Positions 16,625 through 25,599 of a stretch of 64,000 nucleotides of DNA are shown piece after piece. Position 1 is the first letter of the stretch; each line of letters opens with the position of its first letter. Origin of the DNA: UBA5314 sp040217815 (lineage in GTDB: Bacteria; Bacillota; Syntrophomonadia; Syntrophomonadales; Syntrophomonadaceae); contig JBEHWI010000009.1 of assembly GCA_040217815.1 (NCBI GenBank), forward strand, positions 35,419 to 99,418, read 5' to 3'. The position numbers were made by a program, and so were the translations under genes. Below the pieces are notes generated by a model. It saw nothing but the letters and a program-made list of their open reading frames with translations. It did no database searches and had not been told where the DNA came from.

Positions 16625-18325
16625 ATGAAGAACCAATCCTGGCGTGGTTTTAAAAGATTCTGGACCGTTGTGTTCCTCTTTGTAAAGATCTTCTGGTCTT
16701 TTTACTCACTGCGCTTCAAGAAAGTGTGGCATGGGAGCGAATGGCTGGAATCAAAAAAGGCCGAATTATATATATCTCAGGCCCGCCTTTTTAGGGAAAC
16801 CGCCGTTGACCTGGGCGGGCTGTTGATAAAACTGGGCCAGTTTTTCAGCACCCGGGTTGACATCCTGCCGCCTTCCAGCATCAATGAGCTTTCATCTCTG
16901 CAGGACGAAGTTAAACCGGTGCCTTTTGATCAATTGCTCGAAGTCGCCCGGCTCGAGTTTGCAAAGCCATTACCCGAAGTCTTTTTGGGGATCGACAATA
17001 TACCCCAGGCCTCAGCCTCCCTGGGTCAGGTGCACCGGGGGCAGCTGCACAGCGGCGAAACCGTCGCTATAAAGATCCAGCGGCCAGGTATTGGAGAACT
17101 GGTGGCTATTGACCTTAAAGCGGTCGGCCGGGTGGTCGGCATGATAAAAAGGTTTACCGACTGGGAGCGCTTTGTCGACCTCGATGCCATTTATCGAGAG
17201 TTTTCCGATACCCTGTGGGCCGAGCTGAATTATATCCAGGAAGGGCACAACGCTGAACGAATTGCCGAAAACAGCAAAGACGACCCCGATCTGATAGTCC
17301 CCGAAATCTATTGGGAATACACCACCCGCCGGGTCTTAACCATGGAGTTCCTGGATGGCATTAAGGTGACTGATTTTGCACAGATGGATGCCCAGGGCAT
17401 CGACCGCCAGCAGATCGCCGCCAAGCTGCTCCAGGTTTATGTAAAACAGATCTTGATCGACGGTTTCTTCCACGCCGACCCCCATCCCGGCAACCTCTTT
17501 GTCCGTCCCGGAAATAAACTGGTCATGATCGACTTTGGGATGATGGGCAGTATACCCCCGGATGTCCGGGACACTCTTGTCGAAATGGTATTCGCCCTGG
17601 TCAACCGTGAATTTGGCAGGGTAGTGGAGTACTTGACCATAATCGGCTTTATACGGCCCCAGGCCAATCAACAGGTTCTTATTCGAGCCATGAGCCTCTT
17701 TTTAGAGCAAACCCTGGGTAAAACCAAAGAACTTTCGCAGGCTGATCTAAATGTTATTCTAAAAGATCTTGAAGTTTTGCTCTATGAGCAGCCTTTCCAG
17801 GTGCCCGCCAATTTTACATTTTTAGGCAGAGCCCTGGGCACTCTATACGGTATATGTATGAAGCTGTATCCGGGCATCAGTTTTATTGATGTGGGCCGCC
17901 CCTACCTGGAGCAGATTGCTCCTGAAAAAGAAAGCCTGTTTAAAATCGTTAAAGATAAAACCACCGCACTGGGTTTGGCCCTGGTGGAAATTCCACCCCT
18001 GGCCGCAAAGGTCTTGCGCCGGGCGGAAATTGGGGATCTGAGTATTAACGTTCCGATGCAAAACCTGACCGAGCAGATGGAATTAAACACCCGGTCTGTA
18101 AACGGAGTATCCTGGATGCTGGGGTTTGGCTTCACTGTACTGGTGGCATCCTATTTAAAAGTAAACGGAGAGACCAGCTGGGCCCTGGGCAGCGCTTTGC
18201 TGGGAATCATCTTTCTGCTGGCCTTTATATTGAGTAAAAGGGCTCCTAAAGGCAGCCGCCGTATGCCGAGGCATCCCGAAATAGTACCTCGAAAAAAACG
18301 GCAGGGGGGGAAGACCGGATGGTAA
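16625..18325 (+). CDS. ABC1/AarF/UbiB atypical kinase family protein
   Basis: A 566-residue protein of the UbiB/AarF family, which in other bacteria supports isoprenoid-quinone synthesis. Visible signatures are KxGQ (KLGQ, 69-72), the Ala-rich nucleotide loop ASASLGQV (129-136), VAIKIQRPG with K150, HADPHPGNLF and IDFGMMG. Two hydrophobic helices at the C terminus (about 495-540) anchor it to the membrane. ATG 16625 follows GAGGGGACG. In an anaerobe the role may concern menaquinone or lipid metabolism, but nothing here decides it. The spoIIM-like gene follows after 21 bases. Confidence 0.9.
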   Translation: MKNQSWRGFKRFWTVVFLFVKIFWSFYSLRFKKVWHGSEWLESKKAELYISQARLFRETAVDLGGLLIKLGQFFSTRVDILPPSSINELSSLQDEVKPVPFDQLLEVARLEFAKPLPEVFLGIDNIPQASASLGQVHRGQLHSGETVAIKIQRPGIGELVAIDLKAVGRVVGMIKRFTDWERFVDLDAIYREFSDTLWAELNYIQEGHNAERIAENSKDDPDLIVPEIYWEYTTRRVLTMEFLDGIKVTDFAQMDAQGIDRQQIAAKLLQVYVKQILIDGFFHADPHPGNLFVRPGNKLVMIDFGMMGSIPPDVRDTLVEMVFALVNREFGRVVEYLTIIGFIRPQANQQVLIRAMSLFLEQTLGKTKELSQADLNVILKDLEVLLYEQPFQVPANFTFLGRALGTLYGICMKLYPGISFIDVGRPYLEQIAPEKESLFKIVKDKTTALGLALVEIPPLAAKVLRRAEIGDLSINVPMQNLTEQMELNTRSVNGVSWMLGFGFTVLVASYLKVNGETSWALGSALLGIIFLLAFILSKRAPKGSRRMPRHPEIVPRKKRQGGKTGW

Positions 18326-18346
18326 TCCAGGTAAGGAGGGGCTTGT

Positions 18347-18895
18347 TTGTATTCAAAAAGGGAGCTGCTCGATTTGCTGTTAGGAACCCGCATTTGGATT
18401 GCTGTGTTTCTCGCCGGAATTTTAGCCGGGAGTCTTTTCTACAGCCAGGTCTATGACCTTATCTATCCACTGCTTAAAAACACGGTGGCCCTGGCTGAAA
18501 AACCCGCCTCATTAAGCAGCGTATCCGAGTCGGTCTATCTGTTGTTTCTATACTTTTTTAAAAACGCCCTGGTTATCGTATTGTGTTTAATGACCACCCG
18601 GTCGTCCAGAGGACTTCTTCCCGGACTGATTCTTACCATTAACGGCCTGGTCCTTGGATTCGCAGCCACCTTGATTCACAACCTGACTGGTTTAAGCTAC
18701 GGCCTATTTGCCCTGGGAATACTGCCCCACGGCATCTTTGAATTCACGGCGCTATTTCTGGCCTGTGCAGCGGGCTGGCAGGCAGTTGACTATAGAAAAG
18801 CCTGGCGTTTTATCTGGCTGCCTTTAAGCCTTCTGGCCATAGCAGCTGTCATCGAAGCCTTTGTCTCTCCGTGGGTGATCAAAAGTCTGGTATAA
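18347..18895 (+). CDS. Stage II sporulation protein M (SpoIIM/DUF95) family membrane protein
   Basis: 182 residues with about five membrane helices and the family signature GILPHGIFEFTALFLACAAG near residues 124-143. True SpoIIM joins SpoIID and SpoIIP in the peptidoglycan-remodelling engulfment complex during sporulation, but many DUF95 paralogues exist, and no spoIID or spoIIP lies nearby. TTG 18347 is chosen because AAGGAGGGG at 18333-18341 is five bases away. Cotranscribed with the AarF-like gene. Confidence 0.85.
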   Translation: MYSKRELLDLLLGTRIWIAVFLAGILAGSLFYSQVYDLIYPLLKNTVALAEKPASLSSVSESVYLLFLYFFKNALVIVLCLMTTRSSRGLLPGLILTINGLVLGFAATLIHNLTGLSYGLFALGILPHGIFEFTALFLACAAGWQAVDYRKAWRFIWLPLSLLAIAAVIEAFVSPWVIKSLV

Positions 18896-18933
18896 TTCGA
18901 TTAATGTTATTTAAGCAAAAGGGGCGTATAGTA

Positions 18934-20085
18934 ATGACTGGCAAATCACGCATCGACAACATTTCACCATTCATTGTCATGGAGGTGCTGGAAAAGGCGC
19001 AGTCCATGCAGGCTTTAGGGAAGGATGTCATTCATCTTGAAGTAGGGGAGCCGGATTTTCCCACCCCGGAACCGGTCAAGGATGCGGCCTTTAAAGCCCT
19101 GCGCGATGACGATACCCACTATACCCACAGCCTGGGCAAGCTCTCCTTGCGGGAAGAAGTGGCCGCTTATTATCACAAGCGGTTCGGAGTGGATATTTCG
19201 CCTGAGCAGGTGATCATTACCATGGGCACTTCACCGGCTATGCTGCTGGTTTTCTCCGTGCTTGCCGAAAGAGGGGAGGAAATAATTCTTCCCAATCCCT
19301 ATTACGCCTGTTACCCCAATTTTATTCACTTCCTGGACTCCTGTCCCTCTTACGTGGAAGTTAATGAAGAGGACGGTTTTCAATACCGGGTTGAAGATAT
19401 CAAGGCCCATATGGGACAAAAGAGTAAAGCTATCCTGGTAAACAGTCCGGCCAATCCCACCGGGATGGTATGCACTGCACCCCAGCTCAGGCAGCTGGCC
19501 GATCTGAGCTTGCCGGTAATTGCTGATGAAATCTACTCGGGCCTGGTCTACGAGGGAGAAGAACACAGCATCCTTGAATTTTCGGACAACGCCTTCGTTA
19601 TAAACGGGTTTTCAAAATTATTTGCCATGACCGGATGGCGTCTGGGCTATGTGATCGCCCCCCGCCAGTATATACGCCCCATGCAGATCTTGCAGCAAAA
19701 CCTCTTTATCTGCGCGGCTTCCTTTGCGCAAGAGGCTGGTATAGCAGCCCTGCGCTCCTGCCAAAATGAAGTGGAGCAGATGAAAGAAATTTACAACCAG
19801 CGCCGTTTGTACCTGCTAAGCAGGCTGCGCGAGATGGGTCTGGCCACTCAAAGCGCACCAACCGGGGCCTTTTATGCCCTGGCCAACGTGAAGCATATCA
19901 GCATGGATTCCTACCATCTGGCCTTTGACATATTGGAAAAAGCCCGGGTGGCAGTAACTCCCGGAATAGACTTCGGCAGCAACTGCGAAGGCTACATACG
20001 GTTGTCCTATGCCAACTCGCTGGACAATATCAAAGAAGGCCTGAACCGCCTGGACAACTATTTAAAGAGCCTGCGATTCTGTTAA
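18934..20085 (+). CDS. Class I/II pyridoxal-phosphate aminotransferase
   Basis: A 383-residue fold-type I aminotransferase of the aspartate aminotransferase superfamily. EVGEPDFPTPEPV, NSPANPTGMV and the PLP-binding lysine in GFSKLFAMTGWRLGY are clear, with R of GYIRLSYANS binding the substrate carboxylate. The likely start is ATG 18934, preceded by AAAAGGGG; an earlier frame opening at 18871 would overlap spoIIM. Substrate cannot be assigned with confidence; aspartate, alanine or N-acetyl-LL-diaminopimelate (PatA) are candidates. Confidence 0.88.
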   Translation: MTGKSRIDNISPFIVMEVLEKAQSMQALGKDVIHLEVGEPDFPTPEPVKDAAFKALRDDDTHYTHSLGKLSLREEVAAYYHKRFGVDISPEQVIITMGTSPAMLLVFSVLAERGEEIILPNPYYACYPNFIHFLDSCPSYVEVNEEDGFQYRVEDIKAHMGQKSKAILVNSPANPTGMVCTAPQLRQLADLSLPVIADEIYSGLVYEGEEHSILEFSDNAFVINGFSKLFAMTGWRLGYVIAPRQYIRPMQILQQNLFICAASFAQEAGIAALRSCQNEVEQMKEIYNQRRLYLLSRLREMGLATQSAPTGAFYALANVKHISMDSYHLAFDILEKARVAVTPGIDFGSNCEGYIRLSYANSLDNIKEGLNRLDNYLKSLRFC

Positions 20086-20099
20086 CTTAGAGCAGAAAT

Positions 20100-20306
20100 G
20101 CCGCGGGAGGTCCACCCCCGCGGCTTCAGACCGGCGACAAAAGCGAATATCTGCGTCATTGTAAAAAGCCCGCTCAATCAACGTACTCTTGTACGCCTCA
20201 ATCGCGGGCTTTTTACATTCCTTGATCTTCGCTTCCGTCGCTCGCTCTGACAGCTTGACGACTTTGTCGACAAGCTGAAGCCGCGGGAGGTCCACCCCCG
20301 CGGCTT
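20100..20306. repeat. 27-bp direct repeats with hairpins flanking a palindromic element
   Basis: The 27 bases starting GCCGCGGGAGG occur perfectly at 20100-20126 and 20280-20306. Each folds as GCCGCGGG/CCCGCGGC, and the second is followed by TTTTTT, a terminator. Between them lie GAATATCTGCG (20145), a perfect 13-bp stem GTAAAAAGCCCGC (20161-20216) around CGTAC-TCTT-GTACG, and CAGCTTG/CAAGCTG (20251-20277). It separates the convergent aminotransferase and stalk-domain genes. Confidence 0.85.
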
Positions 20307-20321
20307 TTTTAATCATGGAAA

Positions 20322-21629
20322 TTAATTCGCTTTTATTTGGGAGGTTTGTATCGTCAAATATTTATCGAAGCTGATCGCCCCGCTGGTGTCAGGCAGCGTC
20401 ACTTTGGCCCCGTAGTCGTAATATTCCAGGCTGCTGGTTCCCTGCATGCTCATATTCAGGGTGCCACCGTTGCCGTTGTCCTGGGCCGGGATGGTCATTT
20501 TCATCTGCACATCCATAATTCCTTCCCCGTAGCGGGCTAAATAGGTATCGGGATCAATCCAGATTTTTATCTTCATATTCAGCTTCATGCTTTTCATCAT
20601 CTCGTTCATGGCTTTCTGGAATTCCTGGTTGTCTGATCCGTTCGTAGCGGGCATCATCCCATTTAATTGACCAACGATTCCTTTTAACATACTGCTGAAG
20701 GTCTCGGAATCAATGTAACTTTCTATGATCCAGTAGTTTTCACCCTGTCTATTTTTATCATTGTCAAAGGACATAATAACCTGGTTTTTTTGCAGCCCGG
20801 CAATCGTGCCCTGCAGGTCCTGAAGACTGCCCTGATTCTGCATCATATCTTTAATATTTAAACCATTTAAGTCCATCTCGACCCATTGTCCGTCAGGCAT
20901 CTTCATATACATCCGATCTTCTGTCAATACCATCTCCATGGTTTGGTCGGTTACAACCGGTTTGGCAGACGCCAGGGCTCCCCCATCCATCTTGATATTT
21001 ATATTCATATAAGCCTGAACTGGATTTTGGGAAAACGAACCGTTTATTGTTTCATCTATATTCATGATCATTTTTTCAGGGGCGCCAGATGGTAATCCGG
21101 CCGCTGTCATGTTCATAGTGACATCTTGAGTCCCCTTGAACCCGTAAGTGTTAAGAGTTTGGTATTTGTGCAAATATTTATCCATGACTTCTTGCGGGCT
21201 TAAATCCTTGCGGGTTTCTTTATAAACAACATTAATACGTTGCTGTTCAGGATTGCAGGAAATGGAAGCGCCCAAAGCCTCGCAGATGGAAGCCAGAGGA
21301 ACCATGACTTTATTGTCAATTACCTGAGGAGCGCTATATAGAGTAACGGGAGCATCGTTCAGGGTGGCCTCCAGGTTGTCTATTTGCATTACCAGCGTTT
21401 TATCATTTTCTACCACTCTGATTGTTCCATTTTCCACTGCGATATTGGCACCGAAAAGCAAAGCAATAGTATCCGTGGACACCAGGCCCCGACCGTCAAG
21501 CACCAGCACCGGGTGTGCACTGCCGGCTTTAATATCATTGAGAGTAAGCGAAAAGTCGGCCAGGGCCGGGGACGCAAAAAGGGCCAGCATGACCAGGGTA
21601 GATAATGTTACGGTCAACATTCTTTTCAA
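20322..21629 (-). CDS. Secreted stalk-domain (copper amine oxidase N-terminal-like) protein
   Basis: 435 residues with a signal peptide (MKRMLTVTLSTLVMLALFASPALA). Residues about 30-145 form the beta-rich stalk domain often labelled copper amine oxidase N-terminal (VLDGRGLVSTDTIALLFGA, VMVPLASICEALGA). The remainder, rich in Met and Gln with ESYIDSETF and MKIKIWIDPDTYLARYGEG, resembles the DUF6612/LolA-like lipoprotein fold and may bind lipids or peptides. There is no oxidase catalytic domain, so it is not an amine oxidase. TTG 21629 follows GGGAGG nine bases upstream. Divergent from the hydrogenase gene. Confidence 0.75.
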   Translation of the reverse strand: MKRMLTVTLSTLVMLALFASPALADFSLTLNDIKAGSAHPVLVLDGRGLVSTDTIALLFGANIAVENGTIRVVENDKTLVMQIDNLEATLNDAPVTLYSAPQVIDNKVMVPLASICEALGASISCNPEQQRINVVYKETRKDLSPQEVMDKYLHKYQTLNTYGFKGTQDVTMNMTAAGLPSGAPEKMIMNIDETINGSFSQNPVQAYMNINIKMDGGALASAKPVVTDQTMEMVLTEDRMYMKMPDGQWVEMDLNGLNIKDMMQNQGSLQDLQGTIAGLQKNQVIMSFDNDKNRQGENYWIIESYIDSETFSSMLKGIVGQLNGMMPATNGSDNQEFQKAMNEMMKSMKLNMKIKIWIDPDTYLARYGEGIMDVQMKMTIPAQDNGNGGTLNMSMQGTSSLEYYDYGAKVTLPDTSGAISFDKYLTIQTSQIKAN

Positions 21630-21803
21630 GATGAAAAACCTCCCAGCTATGTTTAGTTGACAATAATAAACTTGTTATACAATATTATACATCAATAAAC
21701 AACTATTATAAATATTGCTTTAAATTAGATCCCGTTAATTCGGGATTTTTCTAAAAACAGTTGAATCAGGAATTATATTGGATAAGGGCTTAACATGTTA
21801 CAC

Positions 21804-21832
21804 TTGACACTCTATTTTTTGATAAATAAACT
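21804..21832 (+). promoter_or_regulatory. Possible hydrogenase promoter
   Basis: TTGACA at 21804-21809, a 17-base spacer and TAAACT at 21827-21832 lie 46 bases before the hydrogenase start. The -35 is perfect, the -10 matches four of six. No clear Rex-type palindrome is visible. Confidence 0.5.
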
Positions 21833-21877
21833 TATGAGAGAAGCCTAAAAAAGAAAGATCGGGAGAGGAGTAAGAGT

Positions 21878-23569
21878 ATGGTAAGTATCACAGTAAACGG
21901 CTTTGAGATTGCGGTTCCCGAAGGGACAACCGTAATGAAAGCCTGTGCTGCAGCAGGGTTCAACCTTCCCTCGCTGTGCACCCATCCAGACCTTAAGGTC
22001 AAGGACAACTGTAAGGTGTGCACAGTCGACATCAATGGAGAGTTGAAGACCGCCTGTTCTGTTGAAGCAGCCAATGGCATGACTGTCAAGACTTTCAGTC
22101 CGGCAGCCCTCAAAGCAAAAATCGACAGCCTGAAGAGAATTCTCCAGGTCCATCCCCAGGACTGCTTGAACTGCGCTCGCAATCAAAACTGCGAATTGCA
22201 GACCCTTGCAGAGACATTCATTATCCGCGACGTTGTGAACAAACCGTTCCTACAGCCTAAAGACACCTCTACTCCGTCACTGGTTCGCGACCCCTCCAAA
22301 TGCACCCTTTGCCTGCGCTGTGTCGAGATGTGCAATGACATCCAGACCGTAGCAGCTCTGGAAGTTGTAAACGGAGTTCCCCGTACGGTCGATGGACTTC
22401 CGCTTATCCAGACCAAGTGCGTAATGTGTGGACAATGTGCCCTGGTATGCCCGGTAGGCGCTATTGTCGAGAATGAACAGCTCGACGAATTCCTGGCTGC
22501 AGTTGCCGACCCGGACAAGATCGTGGTTACCCAGATCGCTCCGGCAGTGCGCGTAGCTATCGCTGAAGAACTGGGCATGAAGACCGGCAGCCTGGACATG
22601 CTTAAATTTGTTGCAGGTTTAAGGACCCTGGGCTTTGATCGCGTTTTCCACACCAACTTTACAGCTGACCTGACCATCCTGGAAGAGGGCAATGAGCTGC
22701 TCAAGCGGTTAAAAACCGGTGGAACCCTGCCGATGATAACCTCCTGCAGCCCTGGCTGGATCAATTTTATCGAGACCTTCTTCCCTGATCAATTAGATCA
22801 CCTGTCCACCTGCAAATCTCCCCAGCAGATGTTTGGCGCCCTCGTAAAAACCTACTGGGCAGAAAAGATGGGTGTCGACCCCTCCAAGATCTATTCCGTA
22901 TCCATCATGCCTTGTACCGCTAAGAAATTTGAGGCTGCCCGCCCCGAAATGAATGCCAGCGGATACCAGGATGTAGATCTGGTTTTAACCACCAGAGAAA
23001 TAGGCAAGCTCTTTAAGATCGGCGGTCCTGATTGGGACAAGCTGGAGCCCAGCCAGTTTGATTCACTGCTGGGAGCCTACACCGGCGCCGCTGTTATCTT
23101 CGGTGCTTCCGGTGGAGTTATGGAAGCCGCCTTGAGAACCGTTTATGAAGTTGTAACCGGCAACAAGCTGGAAGATGTCAACTTTACCATGGTGCGCGGA
23201 TTCCAGGGCATGAAAGAAGCCGAAGTGGATCTGGCTGGAACCAAGGTTAAAGTGGCTGTAGCCAACTCTCTGGGCAGCGCCCGCAAAATTATGGATGAAA
23301 TAAAGGCAGGCACCTCTCCTTATCACTTCATCGAAGTAATGTGCTGCCCCGGTGGATGCATCGGCGGTGGTGGACAGCCGATTCCCTCAACCATTGCCAA
23401 GAAGGTTGAGCGCATCGATGCCATCTATGAAGAAGACGCCGGACTGCCCATCCGTAAATCCCATGAAAATCCGGAAGTTGTTAAAATTTACGAAGACTTC
23501 CTGCATGAGCCTCTGGGACATAAATCTCACGAACTGCTTCATACCCATTATCATCCCACCGGCAAATAA
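21878..23569 (+). CDS. hydA: [FeFe] hydrogenase, large group A (HydA-type) catalytic subunit
   Basis: A 563-residue cytosolic hydrogenase that evolves or takes up H2. Domains in order: [2Fe-2S] (C34, C45, C48, C60), His-ligated [4Fe-4S] (H92, C96, C99, C105), two [4Fe-4S] (C142-C152 and C181-C191), then the H-cluster domain: L1 TSCSPGW (288-294), L2 MPCTAKKFE (344-352), L3 EVMCCPGGCIGGGGQP (486-501). L1 has Ser where many enzymes have a second Cys; I recall this in HydA/HndD-type enzymes. No NuoE/NuoF-like partner genes are adjacent, so the electron donor is unknown. It begins at ATG 21878 after GGGAGAGGAG and ends at a strong terminator: a one-gene unit. Confidence 0.96.
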   Translation: MVSITVNGFEIAVPEGTTVMKACAAAGFNLPSLCTHPDLKVKDNCKVCTVDINGELKTACSVEAANGMTVKTFSPAALKAKIDSLKRILQVHPQDCLNCARNQNCELQTLAETFIIRDVVNKPFLQPKDTSTPSLVRDPSKCTLCLRCVEMCNDIQTVAALEVVNGVPRTVDGLPLIQTKCVMCGQCALVCPVGAIVENEQLDEFLAAVADPDKIVVTQIAPAVRVAIAEELGMKTGSLDMLKFVAGLRTLGFDRVFHTNFTADLTILEEGNELLKRLKTGGTLPMITSCSPGWINFIETFFPDQLDHLSTCKSPQQMFGALVKTYWAEKMGVDPSKIYSVSIMPCTAKKFEAARPEMNASGYQDVDLVLTTREIGKLFKIGGPDWDKLEPSQFDSLLGAYTGAAVIFGASGGVMEAALRTVYEVVTGNKLEDVNFTMVRGFQGMKEAEVDLAGTKVKVAVANSLGSARKIMDEIKAGTSPYHFIEVMCCPGGCIGGGGQPIPSTIAKKVERIDAIYEEDAGLPIRKSHENPEVVKIYEDFLHEPLGHKSHELLHTHYHPTGK

Positions 23570-23578
23570 TAAAAAACA

Positions 23579-23618
23579 AGAGGGGCTGTCTCCAGGGACA
23601 GCCCCTCTCTTCTTTTCC
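23579..23618 (+). terminator. Intrinsic terminator after hydA
   Basis: Perfect 12-bp stem AGAGGGGCTGTC/GACAGCCCCTCT with a 6-base loop, followed by a T-rich tract. Confidence 0.9.
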
Positions 23619-23661
23619 CGTATTATTTTTAAGGGCTGGTTCGGCAAAAACTCAGTCCTCT

Positions 23662-24099
23662 TTAAGCCAAATCATAGGCCTGCTTCATTATTAAAGCCCG
23701 GCAGCTGGCGGTAACTGTACCGTCCGGCAGTCTGATTTCCGCCATGGTTTCATATCGTTTTTCACCGGCTCGTTTTATCCAGCCGACCACTCGCAGGGGT
23801 TGACCGGTGGGGGTGGGCTTATGGTAATGAATATTTAAACTGCCGGTTACAAACACCCGGTCATTCATCAGGAATCGGTCTTTTTCCTCCAGGGCAATGG
23901 CCCGAAAGCTTGTTTCGTCCAACAAAGCCGCCACAATCCCTCCATGAGTGACGCCCGGGTAACCGTTATAGTACGGTGCAACTTCCACATCTGTCCAAAC
24001 CAGCCCCTGCTCGAAATCGCTGAACCAGGTAAGCTTCATGCCATGTGGATTTTCCACCCCGCACAGGAAGCATCCGAGGGAGCTTTTCTGTTCCTGCAT
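23662..24099 (-). CDS. PaaI-family hotdog-fold thioesterase
   Basis: A 145-residue hotdog domain protein likely to hydrolyse acyl-CoA or aryl-CoA thioesters. The signature THGGIVAALLDET is clear near residue 51, and LNIHYHKPTPTGQPL matches the central strand. A CFLCGVENPHGM start is typical of a large bacterial subgroup. ATG 24099 follows AAAGGAGAGCGGAAT. It converges on the hydrogenase terminator and stands alone. Physiological substrate unknown. Confidence 0.88.
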   Translation of the reverse strand: MQEQKSSLGCFLCGVENPHGMKLTWFSDFEQGLVWTDVEVAPYYNGYPGVTHGGIVAALLDETSFRAIALEEKDRFLMNDRVFVTGSLNIHYHKPTPTGQPLRVVGWIKRAGEKRYETMAEIRLPDGTVTASCRALIMKQAYDLA

Positions 24100-24353
24100 A
24101 TTCCGCTCTCCTTTAACCCAAGTTTTTAATTTATTATCCTCAATAAATTCCGGCTGTCAACCAGCTAATGGTTTTTTAACAAGTAACAAGTTTGGAAATA
24201 ATCCTTTTGCTTGTTATAAGTAAATCGGCAGGGGCTAGAATAGTAAAAGAGAGCCGGGCAAGTAATTCTTTCCTGGCCTACCTTAAAAGTCTAAAATAAT
24301 AATGAACAACGATGAACCAGCCCCAGCCCCCGGTTTAAAAAAGGAGGAAATTG

Positions 24354-24953
24354 ATGAAAAGACTATCTAAATACTTTTTGAATGGCCTTATCTTTATTGT
24401 GCCGTCCGCCCTGACTATTTACATTGTATATCTTCTATTTGTCACCATCGACAATCTGCTGAAAATCCCGGTGCCAGGAGTGGGGGTTATCCCTGGAGTC
24501 GGCTTTGTCACCACTTTAATCCTGATAACCCTGGTCGGTCTGCTGGTTTCCAACTTTCTTACCCGAAAACTGCTGTTCTGGTTTGACGACGTTATGGAAA
24601 GGCTTCCGCTGGTAAAGCTAATATACTCGTCAGTAAAAGACCTGGTTAACGCTTTCCTGGGCGACAAAAAAACCCTGAGCCGGCCGGTCATGGTAAAACT
24701 GAGCAAAGATACCGAAGCCCATGCCCTGGGGTTCATTACCTGTGATTCTCTAAAAAATTTTGGCCTGGAAGAATACATTGCGGTTTACCTGCCCCAGTCC
24801 TATAACTTTGCCGGCAACCTGCTGGTCTTTCCCCGTGAGCAGGTTACTCCTTTAGACGCAAACAGCTCCGACTTGATGACTTTTATCATTTCGGGTGGAG
24901 TAGCGGCAGGCGAATCCGGAGGAGGGGGTTCGGATTTGGCTTTGCACGCATAA
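24354..24953 (+). CDS. DUF502 membrane protein
   Basis: 199 residues with two membrane helices (about 9-31 and 47-72) and the DUF502 motifs VPGVGVIPG, RLPLVKLIYSSVKD and VFPREQVTPLDANSSDLMTFIISGG. Family function is unknown. ATG 24354 is six bases after AAGGAGG, whereas the TTG one codon earlier is too near. First gene of a run with pcm and the phospholipase-like gene, with gaps of 15 and 25 bases. Confidence 0.88.
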   Translation: MKRLSKYFLNGLIFIVPSALTIYIVYLLFVTIDNLLKIPVPGVGVIPGVGFVTTLILITLVGLLVSNFLTRKLLFWFDDVMERLPLVKLIYSSVKDLVNAFLGDKKTLSRPVMVKLSKDTEAHALGFITCDSLKNFGLEEYIAVYLPQSYNFAGNLLVFPREQVTPLDANSSDLMTFIISGGVAAGESGGGGSDLALHA

Positions 24954-24968
24954 AGGGAGGTTGATGGT

Positions 24969-25574
24969 ATGAATCCAGAAACCGAACGTAAGATCATCCA
25001 CTTCTTCAATAACCTGGACCGCAGCTTTTTTATAGATAATGAAAACAGAGATCTTGCTCAACAGGACCGGGCTCTACCCATCGGCTACGGCCAGACCATC
25101 TCCCAGCCCTCGCTGGTCCTTTCTATGACCCTGCAGCTCGATTTAAACGACCAGTGCCGGGTGTTGGAAATAGGAACCGGTTCCGGTTATCAAACCGTAC
25201 TCCTGGCGGAATTTTCCGGTGAGGTTTATACTGTGGAAAGGATTGCGCAGCTATCCTTGAAGGCCCAAAAGAGAATTGAACAGATGGCCTATGACAACGT
25301 CCACTTCTTAACTGGGGATGGCAGTCAGGGGTGGCCCGAGCACCAGCCCTACGACCGGATCATAGTTACGGCTGCTGCCGGCAGACTGCCCGGTCCGCTA
25401 ATCGTACAGCTGGCCTGCGGCGGTAAGATGGTGATCCCGGTGGGTCCACCCGGCAACCAGGAACTTTTGCTAATTGAAAAGCTCGAGGACAATACTGTTT
25501 CCTGCTACTCCATTGGCCTGGTTTCTTTTGTTGAGTTCCGGGGCAGCTATGGCTGGAATACCTCAGATGAATAG
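24969..25574 (+). CDS. pcm: Protein-L-isoaspartate O-methyltransferase
   Basis: A 201-residue SAM-dependent methyltransferase that repairs isoaspartyl residues in damaged proteins. The family motifs are present: GYGQTISQPS (about 38-47), the SAM motif VLEIGTGSGYQT and PYDRIIVTAAAGRLP. Length is typical. ATG 24969 follows AGGGAGGTTGATGGT, 15 bases after the DUF502 stop. Protein repair fits a spore former, but no spore regulation can be seen. Confidence 0.93.
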   Translation: MNPETERKIIHFFNNLDRSFFIDNENRDLAQQDRALPIGYGQTISQPSLVLSMTLQLDLNDQCRVLEIGTGSGYQTVLLAEFSGEVYTVERIAQLSLKAQKRIEQMAYDNVHFLTGDGSQGWPEHQPYDRIIVTAAAGRLPGPLIVQLACGGKMVIPVGPPGNQELLLIEKLEDNTVSCYSIGLVSFVEFRGSYGWNTSDE

Positions 25575-25599
25575 TTAACCTTAGGGAGGAGGAAAGCCC

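Noticed and set aside
20062..20316. 84-codon minus-strand frame
   Set aside because: It reads through the direct repeats and hairpins (the same peptide AAGVDLPR appears twice) and is an artefact of the repeat.
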